This document shows, piece after piece, positions 49,899-59,848 of a stretch of DNA of 64,000 nucleotides (the stretch's first letter is position 1; every line of letters starts with the position of its first letter). This stretch comes from Haladaptatus halobius. Its GTDB lineage: Archaea > Halobacteriota > Halobacteria > Halobacteriales > Haladaptataceae. The notes beneath the pieces were generated by a model. That model worked only from the letters and a program-made list of their open reading frames with translations. It was not told the origin of the DNA and ran no database searches. The stretch covers positions 620,001 to 684,000 of the forward strand of contig NZ_CP085336.1 in the NCBI RefSeq assembly GCF_020618475.1, in the 5' to 3' direction. The position numbers and the translations under genes are program-made.

Positions 49899-50200
49899 GT
49901 ACCGAAGACCCACTCCCAAGCGTACCAGATATTGCTGACCCGCGTCCGAACACGCCGGTTACGGCTGAGTTCGAGACAGGCACTGCGAACGACCCAGACG
50001 TCGGCACCGATGGCGATACATCGACGACGGTAACAGTCAACGGTGAACCGGTGACCGTCCCAGCAGGGTCGACCATCATCGATGCGATGAAATCCGTCAG
50101 CGACGAGACTGTGACGACCGCGTCGGGCGCGGACGGCGTCGACGATGACGCCGACGTACCAGCGCTCTGTTACTACGACCACGAGGGTGATAGCATATAA
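49895..50200 (+). pseudogene. Truncated formate dehydrogenase alpha-type subunit (2Fe-2S N-terminus only)
   Basis: 101 codons. After an acidic leader, TTVTVNGEPVTVPAGSTIID and the segment DVPALCYYDHEGDSI match the N-terminal ferredoxin-like domain of NuoG/FdhA-type proteins, then a TAA cuts the gene after the first cluster cysteine. The molybdopterin domain (about 600 or more residues) is absent. It is an end-truncated gene; the complete alpha subunit is not in this window. Confidence 0.75.
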
Positions 50201-50257
50201 ATAGCAGGAGTTTTTAACACTGTCTTTTATTACTTTCTGTAAACCTAATCTACAGGT

Positions 50258-51637
50258 ATGCCAGAGAGCAACGACCATCCAAATCATCCTGGTGTCGATC
50301 AGTCAGATCGCGTACTACCGAGAAACCTGCGTCAGACTGGTGACCCCGGTATCGAGATGTTGGTCTCCACGCGCGTTCGTAAATCCCCCTTCTTCGACAA
50401 GTCCTTCAACGAGGAAGGTGCCTGGCGATGTACGGTGTACAACCGAATCTACCACCCTCGTGGTCTCGTCGAGCCGGAGGACGGCGGCGCGATGGCCGAA
50501 TACGAGGCACTGACCGAGAAGGTGACGTTGTGGGACGTCGCCGTCGAACGTCAGATTCGCGTAAAGGGATCGGACGCCGAGGCACTCACCAACTACGTCA
50601 TCACTCGGGACGCGACCGAGACCGAACCAATGCGCGGGAAGTACGTCATCCTCTGTAACGAGAATGGCGGCATCCTGAACGATCCCGTCCTATTACGCGT
50701 ATCGGAGGATGAATTCTGGTTCTCTCTCTCCGACTCCACGCTTATGCAGTGGTTACAGGGTGTCAACGTCGGGAAAGATTTCGACGTCGAGATCGACGAA
50801 ATCGACGTCGCACCGATGCAGATACAGGGTCCGCTGTCCGAGGATGTGCTGATCGATGTCGTCGGCGAGGAAGTCAGCGAAATCCCGTATTACGGGCTCA
50901 TGGATGCCGAAATCAACGGCTGCCCGGTGTTGGTGAGCCAAACTGGCTTCTCCGGCGAGAAGGGTTTCGAAATCTACGTGAAAGACGCGATGGAAAACGC
51001 CGAGCGGGTCTGGGAACCGGTCATGCAAACCGTCAAGGATCACGGTGGGATGCAAATCGCACCCGGACACCACCGTCGAATCGCGGCGGGCATCCTCTCG
51101 TGGGGGCAGGACATGGATCACGAGACCTCCCCGTTCCAAGTCAACTTGGGATATCAGGTGCCGGACGACAAGGAAGCCGACTACATCGGCAAAGAAGAAC
51201 TCGAACGGCAGAAAGAACTGGTAGATGACGGTGAGTTCCCGTTCAACCACAAGCTTGTCGGTCTGAAGATGGCCGGCGAACCAATTCGGGACTACGCCCC
51301 CGACTTCTGGCTCATCTCCGACCCTGAATCGGGCGAAGAGTGCGGTTATATGACGTCACCATGGTGGAACCCCGACTTGGAGACGAACATCGGACTCGGC
51401 TTCGTACCGGCGGATAAACTTCAGTCGGAGGCCGAAGTACTGCTCAACGACGAAATCTATGAGGCCGACCTCGACATCGAGTTTGAGGTGCATCTACCAG
51501 ATGAATACGCTGAAGAGGAGGACGAGCCGGTGTACGCCACAGTGGCTAGAGTCCCGTTCAAGGAGTCGGTCAATCCAAGTGCTCGCGAACAGGCCAAGCT
51601 GAGCGCCAAGAAGGAAGCAAAAGCCAACGACGACTAA
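50258..51637 (+). CDS. Stand-alone GcvT/DmdA-like THF-dependent demethylase or methyltransferase
   Basis: 459 aa, the stand-alone GcvT-fold type related to DMSP demethylase DmdA and betaine-associated GcvT proteins. Motifs: VTLWDVAVERQIRVKGSDAE, GKYVILCNENGGILNDPVLL (Asp near the folate site), VAPMQIQGPLSEDVLIDVVG, SQTGFSGEKGFEIYVKD, RRIAAGILSWGQDMDHETSP. It lacks any FAD domain, unlike the A/B proteins. TTTTAT at 50224-50230, about 30 nt upstream, indicates a leaderless transcript. Neighbours glyA and metF suggest a methyl group goes to THF and is oxidised to methylene-THF. Substrate unknown: DMSP, betaine or another methylated compound. Confidence 0.85.
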   Translation: MPESNDHPNHPGVDQSDRVLPRNLRQTGDPGIEMLVSTRVRKSPFFDKSFNEEGAWRCTVYNRIYHPRGLVEPEDGGAMAEYEALTEKVTLWDVAVERQIRVKGSDAEALTNYVITRDATETEPMRGKYVILCNENGGILNDPVLLRVSEDEFWFSLSDSTLMQWLQGVNVGKDFDVEIDEIDVAPMQIQGPLSEDVLIDVVGEEVSEIPYYGLMDAEINGCPVLVSQTGFSGEKGFEIYVKDAMENAERVWEPVMQTVKDHGGMQIAPGHHRRIAAGILSWGQDMDHETSPFQVNLGYQVPDDKEADYIGKEELERQKELVDDGEFPFNHKLVGLKMAGEPIRDYAPDFWLISDPESGEECGYMTSPWWNPDLETNIGLGFVPADKLQSEAEVLLNDEIYEADLDIEFEVHLPDEYAEEEDEPVYATVARVPFKESVNPSAREQAKLSAKKEAKANDD

Positions 51638-51836
51638 TCGACCCGGGTCGCTCAGGGCCGTACAATCGCCTCGCAGATTTTTAAATAGCGTTGTCCACTA
51701 GGGACGATGTCGAGTAGGATATCACAGGTATCGCCTCACCGTTATGTGAGAAATGGAATCGATATCCGACACATAGATCAGCGATAAGCCGAAGATGAAT
51801 TTTGCGTGACAACAGAGTTGCCACCGGACGGAACCG

Positions 51837-53084
51837 TTAGTCGTAAAGCGTGTACTCGTCCGTGAGTTCGTCGACGCGGGCGCTAACGTCGGCAATGACC
51901 GCTTCGTCGTGGGGGGCGTCGACGACCTCGTATATGAGGTCAGCGACTTCGCCGCATGCTCCCTCACCGAAGCCACGGGTCGTGAGTGCAGGCGTACCAA
52001 TGCGAATCCCCGAGGGATTAAATGGAGATCGTGTTTCACCCGGAACCGTATTTGCATTCAAGACGATACCTGCATCCTCCAGTGCCGATTCGACTTCCTT
52101 TCCCGTGGTGTTAGGATGGGACGGCCTGAGATCCACCAGCACGAGGTGGTTGTCCGTGCCACCCGAAACGAGGTCAAGGCCGTGTTCCCGTAGGCGGTGG
52201 CCGAGCGCCTTCGCGTTGGCAACGGTCTGCTCGGCGTACTCGTCGAACGAGGGGTCGAGAGCTTCGCCGAACCCGACCGCTTTCCCGGCGATGTTGTGCA
52301 TTGCCGGTCCACCCTGGGTACCGGGGAACACTGCGCTATCAACATCGTCAGCGTGTTCTTCGCCGCACATGATGAGACCTCCGCGACCGGCGCGAATGGT
52401 CTTGTGCGTCGACCCGGTGACGAAGTCAGCCACACCGACGGGCGACTCGTGAACGCCCGCGGCGACCAGTCCGGTGATGTGGGCGATGTCAGCTACGTGA
52501 TAGGCATCGACGGCGTCTGCGGTCGCCTGAATGCGCTCAAAGTTGACCTCCCGAGGATACGCGGAGTATCCGGAGACGATAACGTCCGGCTCAAATTTCT
52601 TGGCCGTCTCATCCAAACCCTCGTAGTCGACATACCCCGTCTCGGAATCTACCTCGTATTGCTCTATGTCGTAGACCTGGCCTGCGAAGTTCGCAGGGTG
52701 GCCGTGTGAGAGGTGGCCGCCGTGGGTCAGATCCAAGGACAGAATCTTGTCACCTGGCTCGAGAATCGCCAGATACACCCCCATGTTCGCCTGGGAGCCC
52801 GAGTGCGGTTGGACGTTGACGTGATCCGCTCCCCACAGTTCTTTGGCGCGGTCGATGGCTAACTGTTCGATTGCGTCAGCGTATTCACAGCCGCCATAGT
52901 ATCGCTCGCCTGGATACCCTTCAGCGTAGTTGTTGGTCAGTTCCGAACTCTGAGCCTCCATGACGGATTCCGAGACATGGTTCTCGCTCGCGATCATCGC
53001 CAGAGTCTCGTCCTGTCGAGCCCGTTCGGCTTCAAGGAACTCGGCGACGGTCGAGTCCGTCTCGCGGATAGTGTCGTACGTCAT
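51837..53084 (-). CDS. glyA: Serine hydroxymethyltransferase
   Basis: 415 aa from ATG 53084; the frame stays open to 53435 but family homology starts at MTYDTIRETD. Fold-type I PLP enzyme with LAMIASENHVS, NNYAEGYPGERYYGGCEYAD, HSGSQANMGVYLAIL, THGGHLSHGHPANFAGQVY and the PLP lysine in VTGSTHKTIRAGRGG. It makes serine from glycine and methylene-THF, or the reverse. In this setting it would consume both products of dimethylglycine and sarcosine oxidation. Convergent with the DmdA-like gene; metF lies upstream on the same strand. Confidence 0.97.
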   Translation of the reverse strand: MTYDTIRETDSTVAEFLEAERARQDETLAMIASENHVSESVMEAQSSELTNNYAEGYPGERYYGGCEYADAIEQLAIDRAKELWGADHVNVQPHSGSQANMGVYLAILEPGDKILSLDLTHGGHLSHGHPANFAGQVYDIEQYEVDSETGYVDYEGLDETAKKFEPDVIVSGYSAYPREVNFERIQATADAVDAYHVADIAHITGLVAAGVHESPVGVADFVTGSTHKTIRAGRGGLIMCGEEHADDVDSAVFPGTQGGPAMHNIAGKAVGFGEALDPSFDEYAEQTVANAKALGHRLREHGLDLVSGGTDNHLVLVDLRPSHPNTTGKEVESALEDAGIVLNANTVPGETRSPFNPSGIRIGTPALTTRGFGEGACGEVADLIYEVVDAPHDEAVIADVSARVDELTDEYTLYD

Positions 53085-53259
53085 GATTAGCATACCGGCT
53101 TGGATACGGAATAATTTATCCTTCGACAGAAGATGATAGGTCACCGACCATCTGTGTTCCACGGTATCACAGTATGACAGGCCCACCACTGTTCGTGAAA
53201 GCGATCGATGAGACAGCGAACCGTAATTATTGCTCGCACATTTCGCGCGTTTCTTCTGA

Positions 53260-54120
53260 CTATTTCTGGATTCGAGCGCGACGCCACGATTCAGTGTCGG
53301 ACGTCTGGTTGAAGGTGTAGATGTGAATACCGCGGATTCTGTACATCTCGTCGTCAACATACGGTGCGAGGCTGTCGACGAGTTCGTTTGGCTTGTACTT
53401 CCCTCGCGAACTGACGAGCTGGCGGATGAACCCAAGGATGCCGGTCGTTTTGCTGAGGAACTTTATCGAGTCGCCGACGCCGACCTTCTGGGAAATATTA
53501 ATCAATCGCTGATACTTCATCACGCCCGGGATGCCGATCTCGACGGGGAGGTCGACATCCCGATCACGGATAGTTTCGATCCACCCGAGCACGGTCTCCG
53601 GGTCGTAACAGAGTTGTGTGACGATGTAGGTCGCGTATGCCTCTTTTTTGGCCATCGAATCCGTCAGCGTCTTTTCGTCGAGGAAAGCGTGACCCTCCGG
53701 ATAGCCGGTGATACCGACCTCGTCGAAGGAATATTCCGTGTCATCGAGCGTCGAGAGCAAGTCGTAGGCCGACTCGAACTCCCCGGCAGGTTCTTCACGG
53801 TCGCCACCTGGAACGAAAATGTCCGTGACACCAGCGGAGGTGAGCCGTCGGGCGATATTTTCGAGGTGTTCCCGATTGTTGACGTAGCGCGCAGCGATGT
53901 GAGGAACGATGTCGTACCCCTGTTTAGCCGCTTGCTCGGCGCGTTCGACCGTCCGTTCAATGCCGAGTTGCGGTGACGTGGTGATAGCAATGGTCGCGTC
54001 GTCGGGCAGGTGGGTCATTTCGTCATGGAAACTATCGAATGGCATCAATTCGTACCGTGCGCCGGTCAGGAGTTCCTTAACGCCCTTCTGTTCCATATCG
54101 GCACGCAGTCCTAAGGACAT
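53260..54120 (-). CDS. Methylenetetrahydrofolate reductase-like protein
   Basis: 286 aa TIM-barrel protein. It resembles MetF: YELMPFDSFHDEMTHLPDDA, TIAITTSPQLGIERTVERAE, QGYDIVPHIAARYVNNREHL, GVTDIFVPGGDREEPAGEFE, ITGYPEGHAFL, VTQLCYDPETVLGWIE and PGVMKYQRLI. The HxxARY and PEGH motifs are typical. MetF interconverts methylene-THF and 5-methyl-THF. Next to glyA and the DmdA-like gene it could oxidise 5-methyl-THF, as proposed for DmdA-using bacteria. Cofactor use is unknown. Confidence 0.85.
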   Translation of the reverse strand: MSLGLRADMEQKGVKELLTGARYELMPFDSFHDEMTHLPDDATIAITTSPQLGIERTVERAEQAAKQGYDIVPHIAARYVNNREHLENIARRLTSAGVTDIFVPGGDREEPAGEFESAYDLLSTLDDTEYSFDEVGITGYPEGHAFLDEKTLTDSMAKKEAYATYIVTQLCYDPETVLGWIETIRDRDVDLPVEIGIPGVMKYQRLINISQKVGVGDSIKFLSKTTGILGFIRQLVSSRGKYKPNELVDSLAPYVDDEMYRIRGIHIYTFNQTSDTESWRRARIQK

Positions 54121-54374
54121 ATCTTACGCACAGATGATGATGATGAAGGTACTTTTGTCTGTGGGTGTCACTGAAAACATGTTTAAGTCGTAGGCGGTAG
54201 CAGCCGTCCAGCGACCCATTCGCTACAGAATCAAGGTGATGGTTCCATCATTCTTTGAGTGCTATCAGACCCATATTCGATTCGCTAAGACGACGGCCTC
54301 GCACCGAAATCCCCAGAAACTCAAACTATTAAATTTCTAATTGTTTAAGAGACGTAGCAACACTGGACGGTAAC

Positions 54375-54380
54375 TATATT
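54375..54380 (+). promoter_or_regulatory. TATA-like box of A-type flavoprotein copy 2
   Basis: TATATT within GGTAACTATATTTGC, 32 nt before the ATG at 54412. A near-identical element precedes the deleted copy at 6739. Confidence 0.55.
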
Positions 54381-54411
54381 TGCACACCACAGCCACTTTT
54401 GAATCAGACTT

Positions 54412-56985
54412 ATGAATACGACTGACAGCTTGCCGACCCAGGCCGACACCGTCATCGTCGGTGCTGGTATCGTCGGCTGCAATATCGCGTATCAGCTTAC
54501 AGAACTCGGCCGAGACGATGTAGTCGTCGTCGACCAAGGACCGATGCCGACTACCGGTGGATCCTCGTCTCACGCACCCGGCATCATGTTCCAAACCGCC
54601 GATTCGAAGATTCTCACCAAATTCGCGAATTATAGCCGAAAGCTGTACTCCACACTCAAGGGAAAAGACGGTGAGCAGGCCTACAACGAGGTCGGTGGAA
54701 TCGAGGTGGCCCGAAGCGAGGAGCGCATGGACTTCCTCCAACGTCGCGTCGAATGGGGAAGAGCTTGGGGTATCGAAGATCCGCAACTCCTCTCGCCCGA
54801 GGAAGTGACCGAGTACCTCCCGTTAGTAAACGAGGATGTGATTCTCGGGGGCTACTACTCACCCACCGACGGTCAGGTCTCCGGCGTCATCGCCTGTGAT
54901 GCGCTAGCTCGGGCGGCGATGAATCGGGGTGCAGAGTTCGTTCCGCACACCCGGACTGAGGATGTCACGGTCGAGAACGACTCGGTGCAGGCAGTCGTCA
55001 CAGAGAACGGCACTATCGAGTGCAATGAAGTCGTCATCGCAACGAACATCTGGGCCCGACAGCTCGGTGAGAAACTCGGCGTTCACCTGCCGGTCGCTCC
55101 CGTCGAGCACCAGTACACAATAACCGAACCACTTGACGAAATGACGGACAGCGCGGTTGACGTCAGCAACCACCCGTTATTCGAGAACTATCACAACGTC
55201 TCCGGCGAGAAAGCAAAGCGCCTACTTATCGGGCCCGACCGGCCTATCCTGCGGGATCAAGACAACGCGATGTACTATCGGACACACGGTGACACCTACG
55301 GCATCGGCTCATACAATCACGAGCCGATCGTTCCGAACCCTCAGGAGTTGGGAGGTAACGACTCGGATGGCGAGCAGGGGTCGGTTCACGAATTCACTGA
55401 CTACCACATGAACAACGCAACTCACCCAGATCGCCCGGACAAACCCCCACGGCAAGCCAGTGACGAATTCATACCCGCCACGACCGGCAAGGATCTCGAA
55501 TTCAAGTACAATGGGATGTTCGCCGAATCGCCGAACGGCCTGCCTGTGATGGGACCAATCCAAGAGTACGATGGACTCTGGGCTGCGGCGGCCATCTGGG
55601 TCACTCACGCCGGCGGTGCCGGGAAAGCCCTCGCCGAGTGGATGGAGAACGGTATCCCACGCCTGCCCGACGGTTCAATCGATCTCGCACACGCCGATGT
55701 CAATCGGTTCGATGCCCACGAGGGAAGCTGGGACTACACTCACGACATCGGCGGGGAGGAATATCGCATCGTCTACAACATCATGCACCCAAAGTGGGTG
55801 TGGACTGATAAACAGCGGGACATTCGCCGGACGCCGATGTACCACACTCACAAGAAGTACGATGCCGAACTGTGGGCCGAGGCCGGCTGGGAGGAACCGC
55901 AGTGGTTCGAGTCGAACGCCGACCTGCTAGCAGAATACGGTGACCAAATCCCCGAGCGTGACGGTTGGGAAAGCATTTACTGGTCGCCCATCGAGGGGGC
56001 AGAAGCACTGCATGTCCGCAATAAGGTCGGTCTCCACGATATGACCTCGTTCAACAAAATGGAGGTCGTCGGGAGCGATGCCGGCCAGTTCATCCAGCGT
56101 CTCTGTACGAACAATATGAACATCGATGTCGGCGATGTCAAGTACACGCTGATGTGCAACGAGGGCGGTGGCGTCCGCGCGGACATCACCGTCACGCGTA
56201 CGGACGATAATCGCTACCTCCTGCTCACGACCGGCCGTGAGGTCGGAAACAACCACGTCGCATGGGTTCGCGATCAGGCTCCGGAGAACGTAGTCGTCAA
56301 CGATGTCACCTCCAGCCTGGCCGCGATGGTCTGTACTGGGCCGAACGCCCGCAGTGTTCTCTCGAAAGTCGCCACCGTCGACCTCTCGGACGACGCCTTC
56401 CCGTTCTTCACGAGCCAACAGTTCTTCATCAAGAACGTGCCCGTAACTGCATTGCGTGTCTCCTACGCCGGAGAACTCGGCTGGGAGTTGTACACGCCCT
56501 CTGAGTACGGCGAGACGCTCTGGAACCACATTCTGGGCGCCGGCGAAGAGTACGACATCCGACCGTACGGAAACGGTGCTCTGAACGCGCTGCGCATCGA
56601 AAAGGGATTCCGGCTGTGGGGCGAGGATCTCCACACTGAGCACAATCCCTCCGAGGCGAGTCTCGACTGGGCGGTCGACCTCGATACCGAGTTCATCGGC
56701 AAAGAGGCCGTCGCCGCGGCTGGCGAAGGCGACAATATCGACCACAAAATCGCCTGCCTGACTATGGACGACGAGGAAGCAGTGATACTGACCGACAGAC
56801 CAGTGCTCGACGGCGACGAGACCATCGGTTACGTCCACAGTGCCGAGTACGGTTACACCGTCGGAGCCTGTGTCGCGTACACGTACCTTCCCCCCGAGTA
56901 CGCTGAACCCGGAACTGAGGTGGAGATACTTTACGAGGGTGACCGGTACGGCGCAACCGTCCGGGAAGAGCCACTGGTATCCTAA
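54412..56985 (+). CDS. A-type dimethylglycine oxidase-like flavoprotein with GcvT domain, copy 2
   Basis: 857 aa, collinear with copy 1 at 30250 and very similar. The FAD loop, the GGSSSHAPG histidine (His54), the EHQYTITEPL and DQDNAMYYRTHGDTYGIGSY substrate-site segments, GGGVRADITV in the folate domain and the C-terminal barrel are all present. It heads the most complete cassette: A, then B after 230 nt, then dehydratase after 80 nt. A and B probably split two successive demethylations (dimethylglycine to sarcosine, sarcosine to glycine), but which takes which cannot be told. Lower GC than copy 1, implying a separate history. Confidence 0.93.
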   Translation: MNTTDSLPTQADTVIVGAGIVGCNIAYQLTELGRDDVVVVDQGPMPTTGGSSSHAPGIMFQTADSKILTKFANYSRKLYSTLKGKDGEQAYNEVGGIEVARSEERMDFLQRRVEWGRAWGIEDPQLLSPEEVTEYLPLVNEDVILGGYYSPTDGQVSGVIACDALARAAMNRGAEFVPHTRTEDVTVENDSVQAVVTENGTIECNEVVIATNIWARQLGEKLGVHLPVAPVEHQYTITEPLDEMTDSAVDVSNHPLFENYHNVSGEKAKRLLIGPDRPILRDQDNAMYYRTHGDTYGIGSYNHEPIVPNPQELGGNDSDGEQGSVHEFTDYHMNNATHPDRPDKPPRQASDEFIPATTGKDLEFKYNGMFAESPNGLPVMGPIQEYDGLWAAAAIWVTHAGGAGKALAEWMENGIPRLPDGSIDLAHADVNRFDAHEGSWDYTHDIGGEEYRIVYNIMHPKWVWTDKQRDIRRTPMYHTHKKYDAELWAEAGWEEPQWFESNADLLAEYGDQIPERDGWESIYWSPIEGAEALHVRNKVGLHDMTSFNKMEVVGSDAGQFIQRLCTNNMNIDVGDVKYTLMCNEGGGVRADITVTRTDDNRYLLLTTGREVGNNHVAWVRDQAPENVVVNDVTSSLAAMVCTGPNARSVLSKVATVDLSDDAFPFFTSQQFFIKNVPVTALRVSYAGELGWELYTPSEYGETLWNHILGAGEEYDIRPYGNGALNALRIEKGFRLWGEDLHTEHNPSEASLDWAVDLDTEFIGKEAVAAAGEGDNIDHKIACLTMDDEEAVILTDRPVLDGDETIGYVHSAEYGYTVGACVAYTYLPPEYAEPGTEVEILYEGDRYGATVREEPLVS

Positions 56986-57177
56986 CGGTCACGAGTGACG
57001 GTCATCGACTCTCGGAGAGCAGACCAATTCGTATTCTTCTTTTGTCACACTGTGGTTCGCGTCAACAAGTAGTCGCGGATTTGTCGTTCGAACCGTTAGA
57101 CACCGAAACGAACGACATCCAGGGATAGAAACCTTATGGCAGCAGATATCGGCGCATCAGATGAACCTTCACCGGTG

Positions 57178-57184
57178 TATTTAA
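57178..57184 (+). promoter_or_regulatory. TATA-like box of B-type flavoprotein copy 1
   Basis: TATTTAA, 31 nt before the ATG at 57216, matching 19170-19176 before the other B gene. Confidence 0.55.
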
Positions 57185-57215
57185 GATAGTGACAGTTACA
57201 CTCCAGCATGAAAGT

Positions 57216-59768
57216 ATGAGTACAACGGATCTCCCAGCCCGCTCGGCTACCGTCATCATCGGAGCCGGTGCCGTCGGGTGTAGCGTCGCGTACCACCTGA
57301 CGGAACTCGGCAGCGACGACGTCACCGTTATCGACCAAGGCCCACTGCCGGTGACTGGCGGTTCATCGGTTCATGCACCGGGCATCATGTTTCAGACGTC
57401 CCCGTCGAAGATCCAGGCGAAGGCGGCTTACTACACGAGCCGGTTGTTCTCCGACGCCGGGGTATACGACGAAGTGGGCGGCATCGAGGTGGCCCGAAGC
57501 GAGGAGCGCATGGACTTCCTCCGACGACGCGTCGAGTGGGCGACCTCCTACGGACTACCGAATCCGCAGTTACTCTCGCCTAAGGAAGTGACCGAGTACC
57601 TCCCGCTGGTGAATGAGGATGAAATCCTTGGAGGCTACTACTCGCCAACTGACGGCCGCGTCGACGGTATCGCGGCCCTTCGGTGGTACATCGAGAATAC
57701 TCAGGCGGACTTCTTCGGCGATACAGTGGTGACGGATTTAGAGACGACAGGTGGTGATATACAGGCAGTCATCACCAACAAAGGCCGTATCGAATGCGAC
57801 CGCTGTGTCATCGCGACGAACAACTGGGGGTACCAGACTGGACAGTTCGCTGGAATCGATCTCCCGATTGCGCCTGTCGAACATCAATACATCGTCACCG
57901 AACCGATGGACGAGCTAACCGACGCCGAAACCACCATCGGCGACAATACAACCGGCCTCGAGGTGCCGGGTAACCGTGACATTCAGGAGTATATGAGCGA
58001 GGATCCACATCGTCCAGTCGGCCGCGACCAGGATTACTCGCTGTACTTCCGAACCCACGGAGACGCACTCGGCATGGGATCGTACAACCACGAATCGTTA
58101 TCCGTCGATCCCGAGACGATGGGGAAGAATAGCGAGAGCCGCCAAGCATCGGTCAGGGACTTTTCGAGGAAACACTGGGAGCGCCCGACCCATCCTAATC
58201 GCGATAAATCCGCCAAGCAGGCGTTTGACGAACTCCTCCCGGCAACCCGGGATAAAGAGTACGCCGTCACCGAAAACGGCATTTTCGTCTTTACGCCGGA
58301 CGGGATGCCGGCCGTCGGTGAGACGGCAGCGGTCGACGGACTCTGGACCGCGCTCGCCATCTGGTGGACTCACTCCGGAGGCTACGGTCGTATTCTCGCC
58401 GAGTGGATGGAGAACGGCGTCCCGCGGCTCCCGTCAGGGCCGGTCGACACCGGCGGCATCCACGTCCGCCGGTTCGCACCCCACACCGGTGAGAAAGACT
58501 ACTTTGTCGACCGCGGGGCAAAGCGATACGAACAGGTCTACAGTATTGTCGAACCACGCTGGCAGCCAGACAACCATCGCGGCCTACGCACCAGTCCCTT
58601 CTACCATCAGCAGAAGGAACTGGGCGCGGAGTTCTATCAAGCCGGCGGCTGGGAAACGCCGCAATGGTATGAATACAATGCGGATTTGGTAGAGCGATAC
58701 CAGGATCAGATCCCTGTACAGAACGGCTGGCAGTCGGTAAACCGCTCGCCGATCGAGGGCGCCGAACATCTCCACACTCGTGATAAAGTGTCGATGTTCG
58801 ACATGACAACGTTCAGTTCCATCATGGTCGAAGGCGAGGGCAGCAGCGAGTTCCTCCAGCGCGTCTGCAGCAACGATGTTGACATCGATATCGGCCAGAT
58901 TCGCTACTCTCTGCTCTTGAACGAAGGGGGCGGCATCCTTGCGGACGTCACCGTCGTCCGTCTCGACGAGAACCAATACATGGTCACCACCGGCGGCGGT
59001 AATTCGCCGGGAATCCATGGTAACTGGCTCGAGGATCACGCCCCGTCGACGGTTTCGGTTACCATCGAAGAGGGTGCGAAGTCCACCATCGGGTTGTGGG
59101 GGCCAGACTCCCGACTCCTACTTCAACGGTGTACCGACTCCGACGTCACCAACAACGGCTTCCCGTACTTCAGCGCCAAGCAAATCTACGTCGGAGAAGT
59201 GCCCGTCATCGCACTGCGTGTCTCTTACGTCGGCGAGCTCGGCTGGGAGCTGTGGGCCCCGAGCGAGTACGGCCAGCGGCTCTGGAAGACACTGTGGGAG
59301 ATCGGGCGCGATCTCGACGTTCGACCGATGGGTGGCGGCACCCTCGAGTCGATGCGCTTGGAGAAAGGTTTCCGACTCTGGGGTACGGATATCGACACCG
59401 ACGCGAATCCATTCGAGGCAGGCCTGCCGTTCGCCGTCGACATGGATACCGATTTCATCGGGAAGGAGGCACTGGAAGAGGCAAAAGCGGAGGGAATCGA
59501 CGCACGCATTGCTCCGCTTACACTCGACGACTCGACGGACATCATGCTGAGCGGCCGCCCCGTACTCAAAGACGGAGAGAGTATCGGCTACGTGCAAGCG
59601 GGCGACTACGGGTACTCAATCGATGAGTCAATTGTCTACACGTACGTCCCGAGCGAATACGCCAAGGCCGGAACGTCGGTTCGGATACAATGTGAGGGAA
59701 GATTGTACGACGCAACAGTTCGCGACGAGCCACTGTTCGATCCCGGCCGGGGGAAGATACTAAGGTAA
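57216..59768 (+). CDS. B-type dimethylglycine/sarcosine oxidase-like flavoprotein with GcvT domain, copy 1
   Basis: 850 aa, same length as the B copy at 19208. ATG 57216 is preferred over an in-frame ATG nine codons upstream by homology and promoter spacing. It has TVIIGAGAVGCSVAYHLTEL, GGSSVHAPGIMFQT with the FAD-histidine, EHQYIVTEPM, DYSLYFRTHGDALGMGSYNH, GGGILADVTVVR in the folate domain and the B-type end VRDEPLFDPGRGKILR. Compared with A, the active-site stretch has DALGMGSYNH for DxYGIGSYNH and SVHAPG for SSHAPG, hinting at different substrates. Own promoter despite the close A gene. Confidence 0.92.
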   Translation: MSTTDLPARSATVIIGAGAVGCSVAYHLTELGSDDVTVIDQGPLPVTGGSSVHAPGIMFQTSPSKIQAKAAYYTSRLFSDAGVYDEVGGIEVARSEERMDFLRRRVEWATSYGLPNPQLLSPKEVTEYLPLVNEDEILGGYYSPTDGRVDGIAALRWYIENTQADFFGDTVVTDLETTGGDIQAVITNKGRIECDRCVIATNNWGYQTGQFAGIDLPIAPVEHQYIVTEPMDELTDAETTIGDNTTGLEVPGNRDIQEYMSEDPHRPVGRDQDYSLYFRTHGDALGMGSYNHESLSVDPETMGKNSESRQASVRDFSRKHWERPTHPNRDKSAKQAFDELLPATRDKEYAVTENGIFVFTPDGMPAVGETAAVDGLWTALAIWWTHSGGYGRILAEWMENGVPRLPSGPVDTGGIHVRRFAPHTGEKDYFVDRGAKRYEQVYSIVEPRWQPDNHRGLRTSPFYHQQKELGAEFYQAGGWETPQWYEYNADLVERYQDQIPVQNGWQSVNRSPIEGAEHLHTRDKVSMFDMTTFSSIMVEGEGSSEFLQRVCSNDVDIDIGQIRYSLLLNEGGGILADVTVVRLDENQYMVTTGGGNSPGIHGNWLEDHAPSTVSVTIEEGAKSTIGLWGPDSRLLLQRCTDSDVTNNGFPYFSAKQIYVGEVPVIALRVSYVGELGWELWAPSEYGQRLWKTLWEIGRDLDVRPMGGGTLESMRLEKGFRLWGTDIDTDANPFEAGLPFAVDMDTDFIGKEALEEAKAEGIDARIAPLTLDDSTDIMLSGRPVLKDGESIGYVQAGDYGYSIDESIVYTYVPSEYAKAGTSVRIQCEGRLYDATVRDEPLFDPGRGKILR

Positions 59769-59848
59769 GTAACCCGGTATAAGTATCACACAATGACCGT
59801 CGTAGGGATGACCCCTGATCCACCACGAATTAAATTCACTACGAACCA

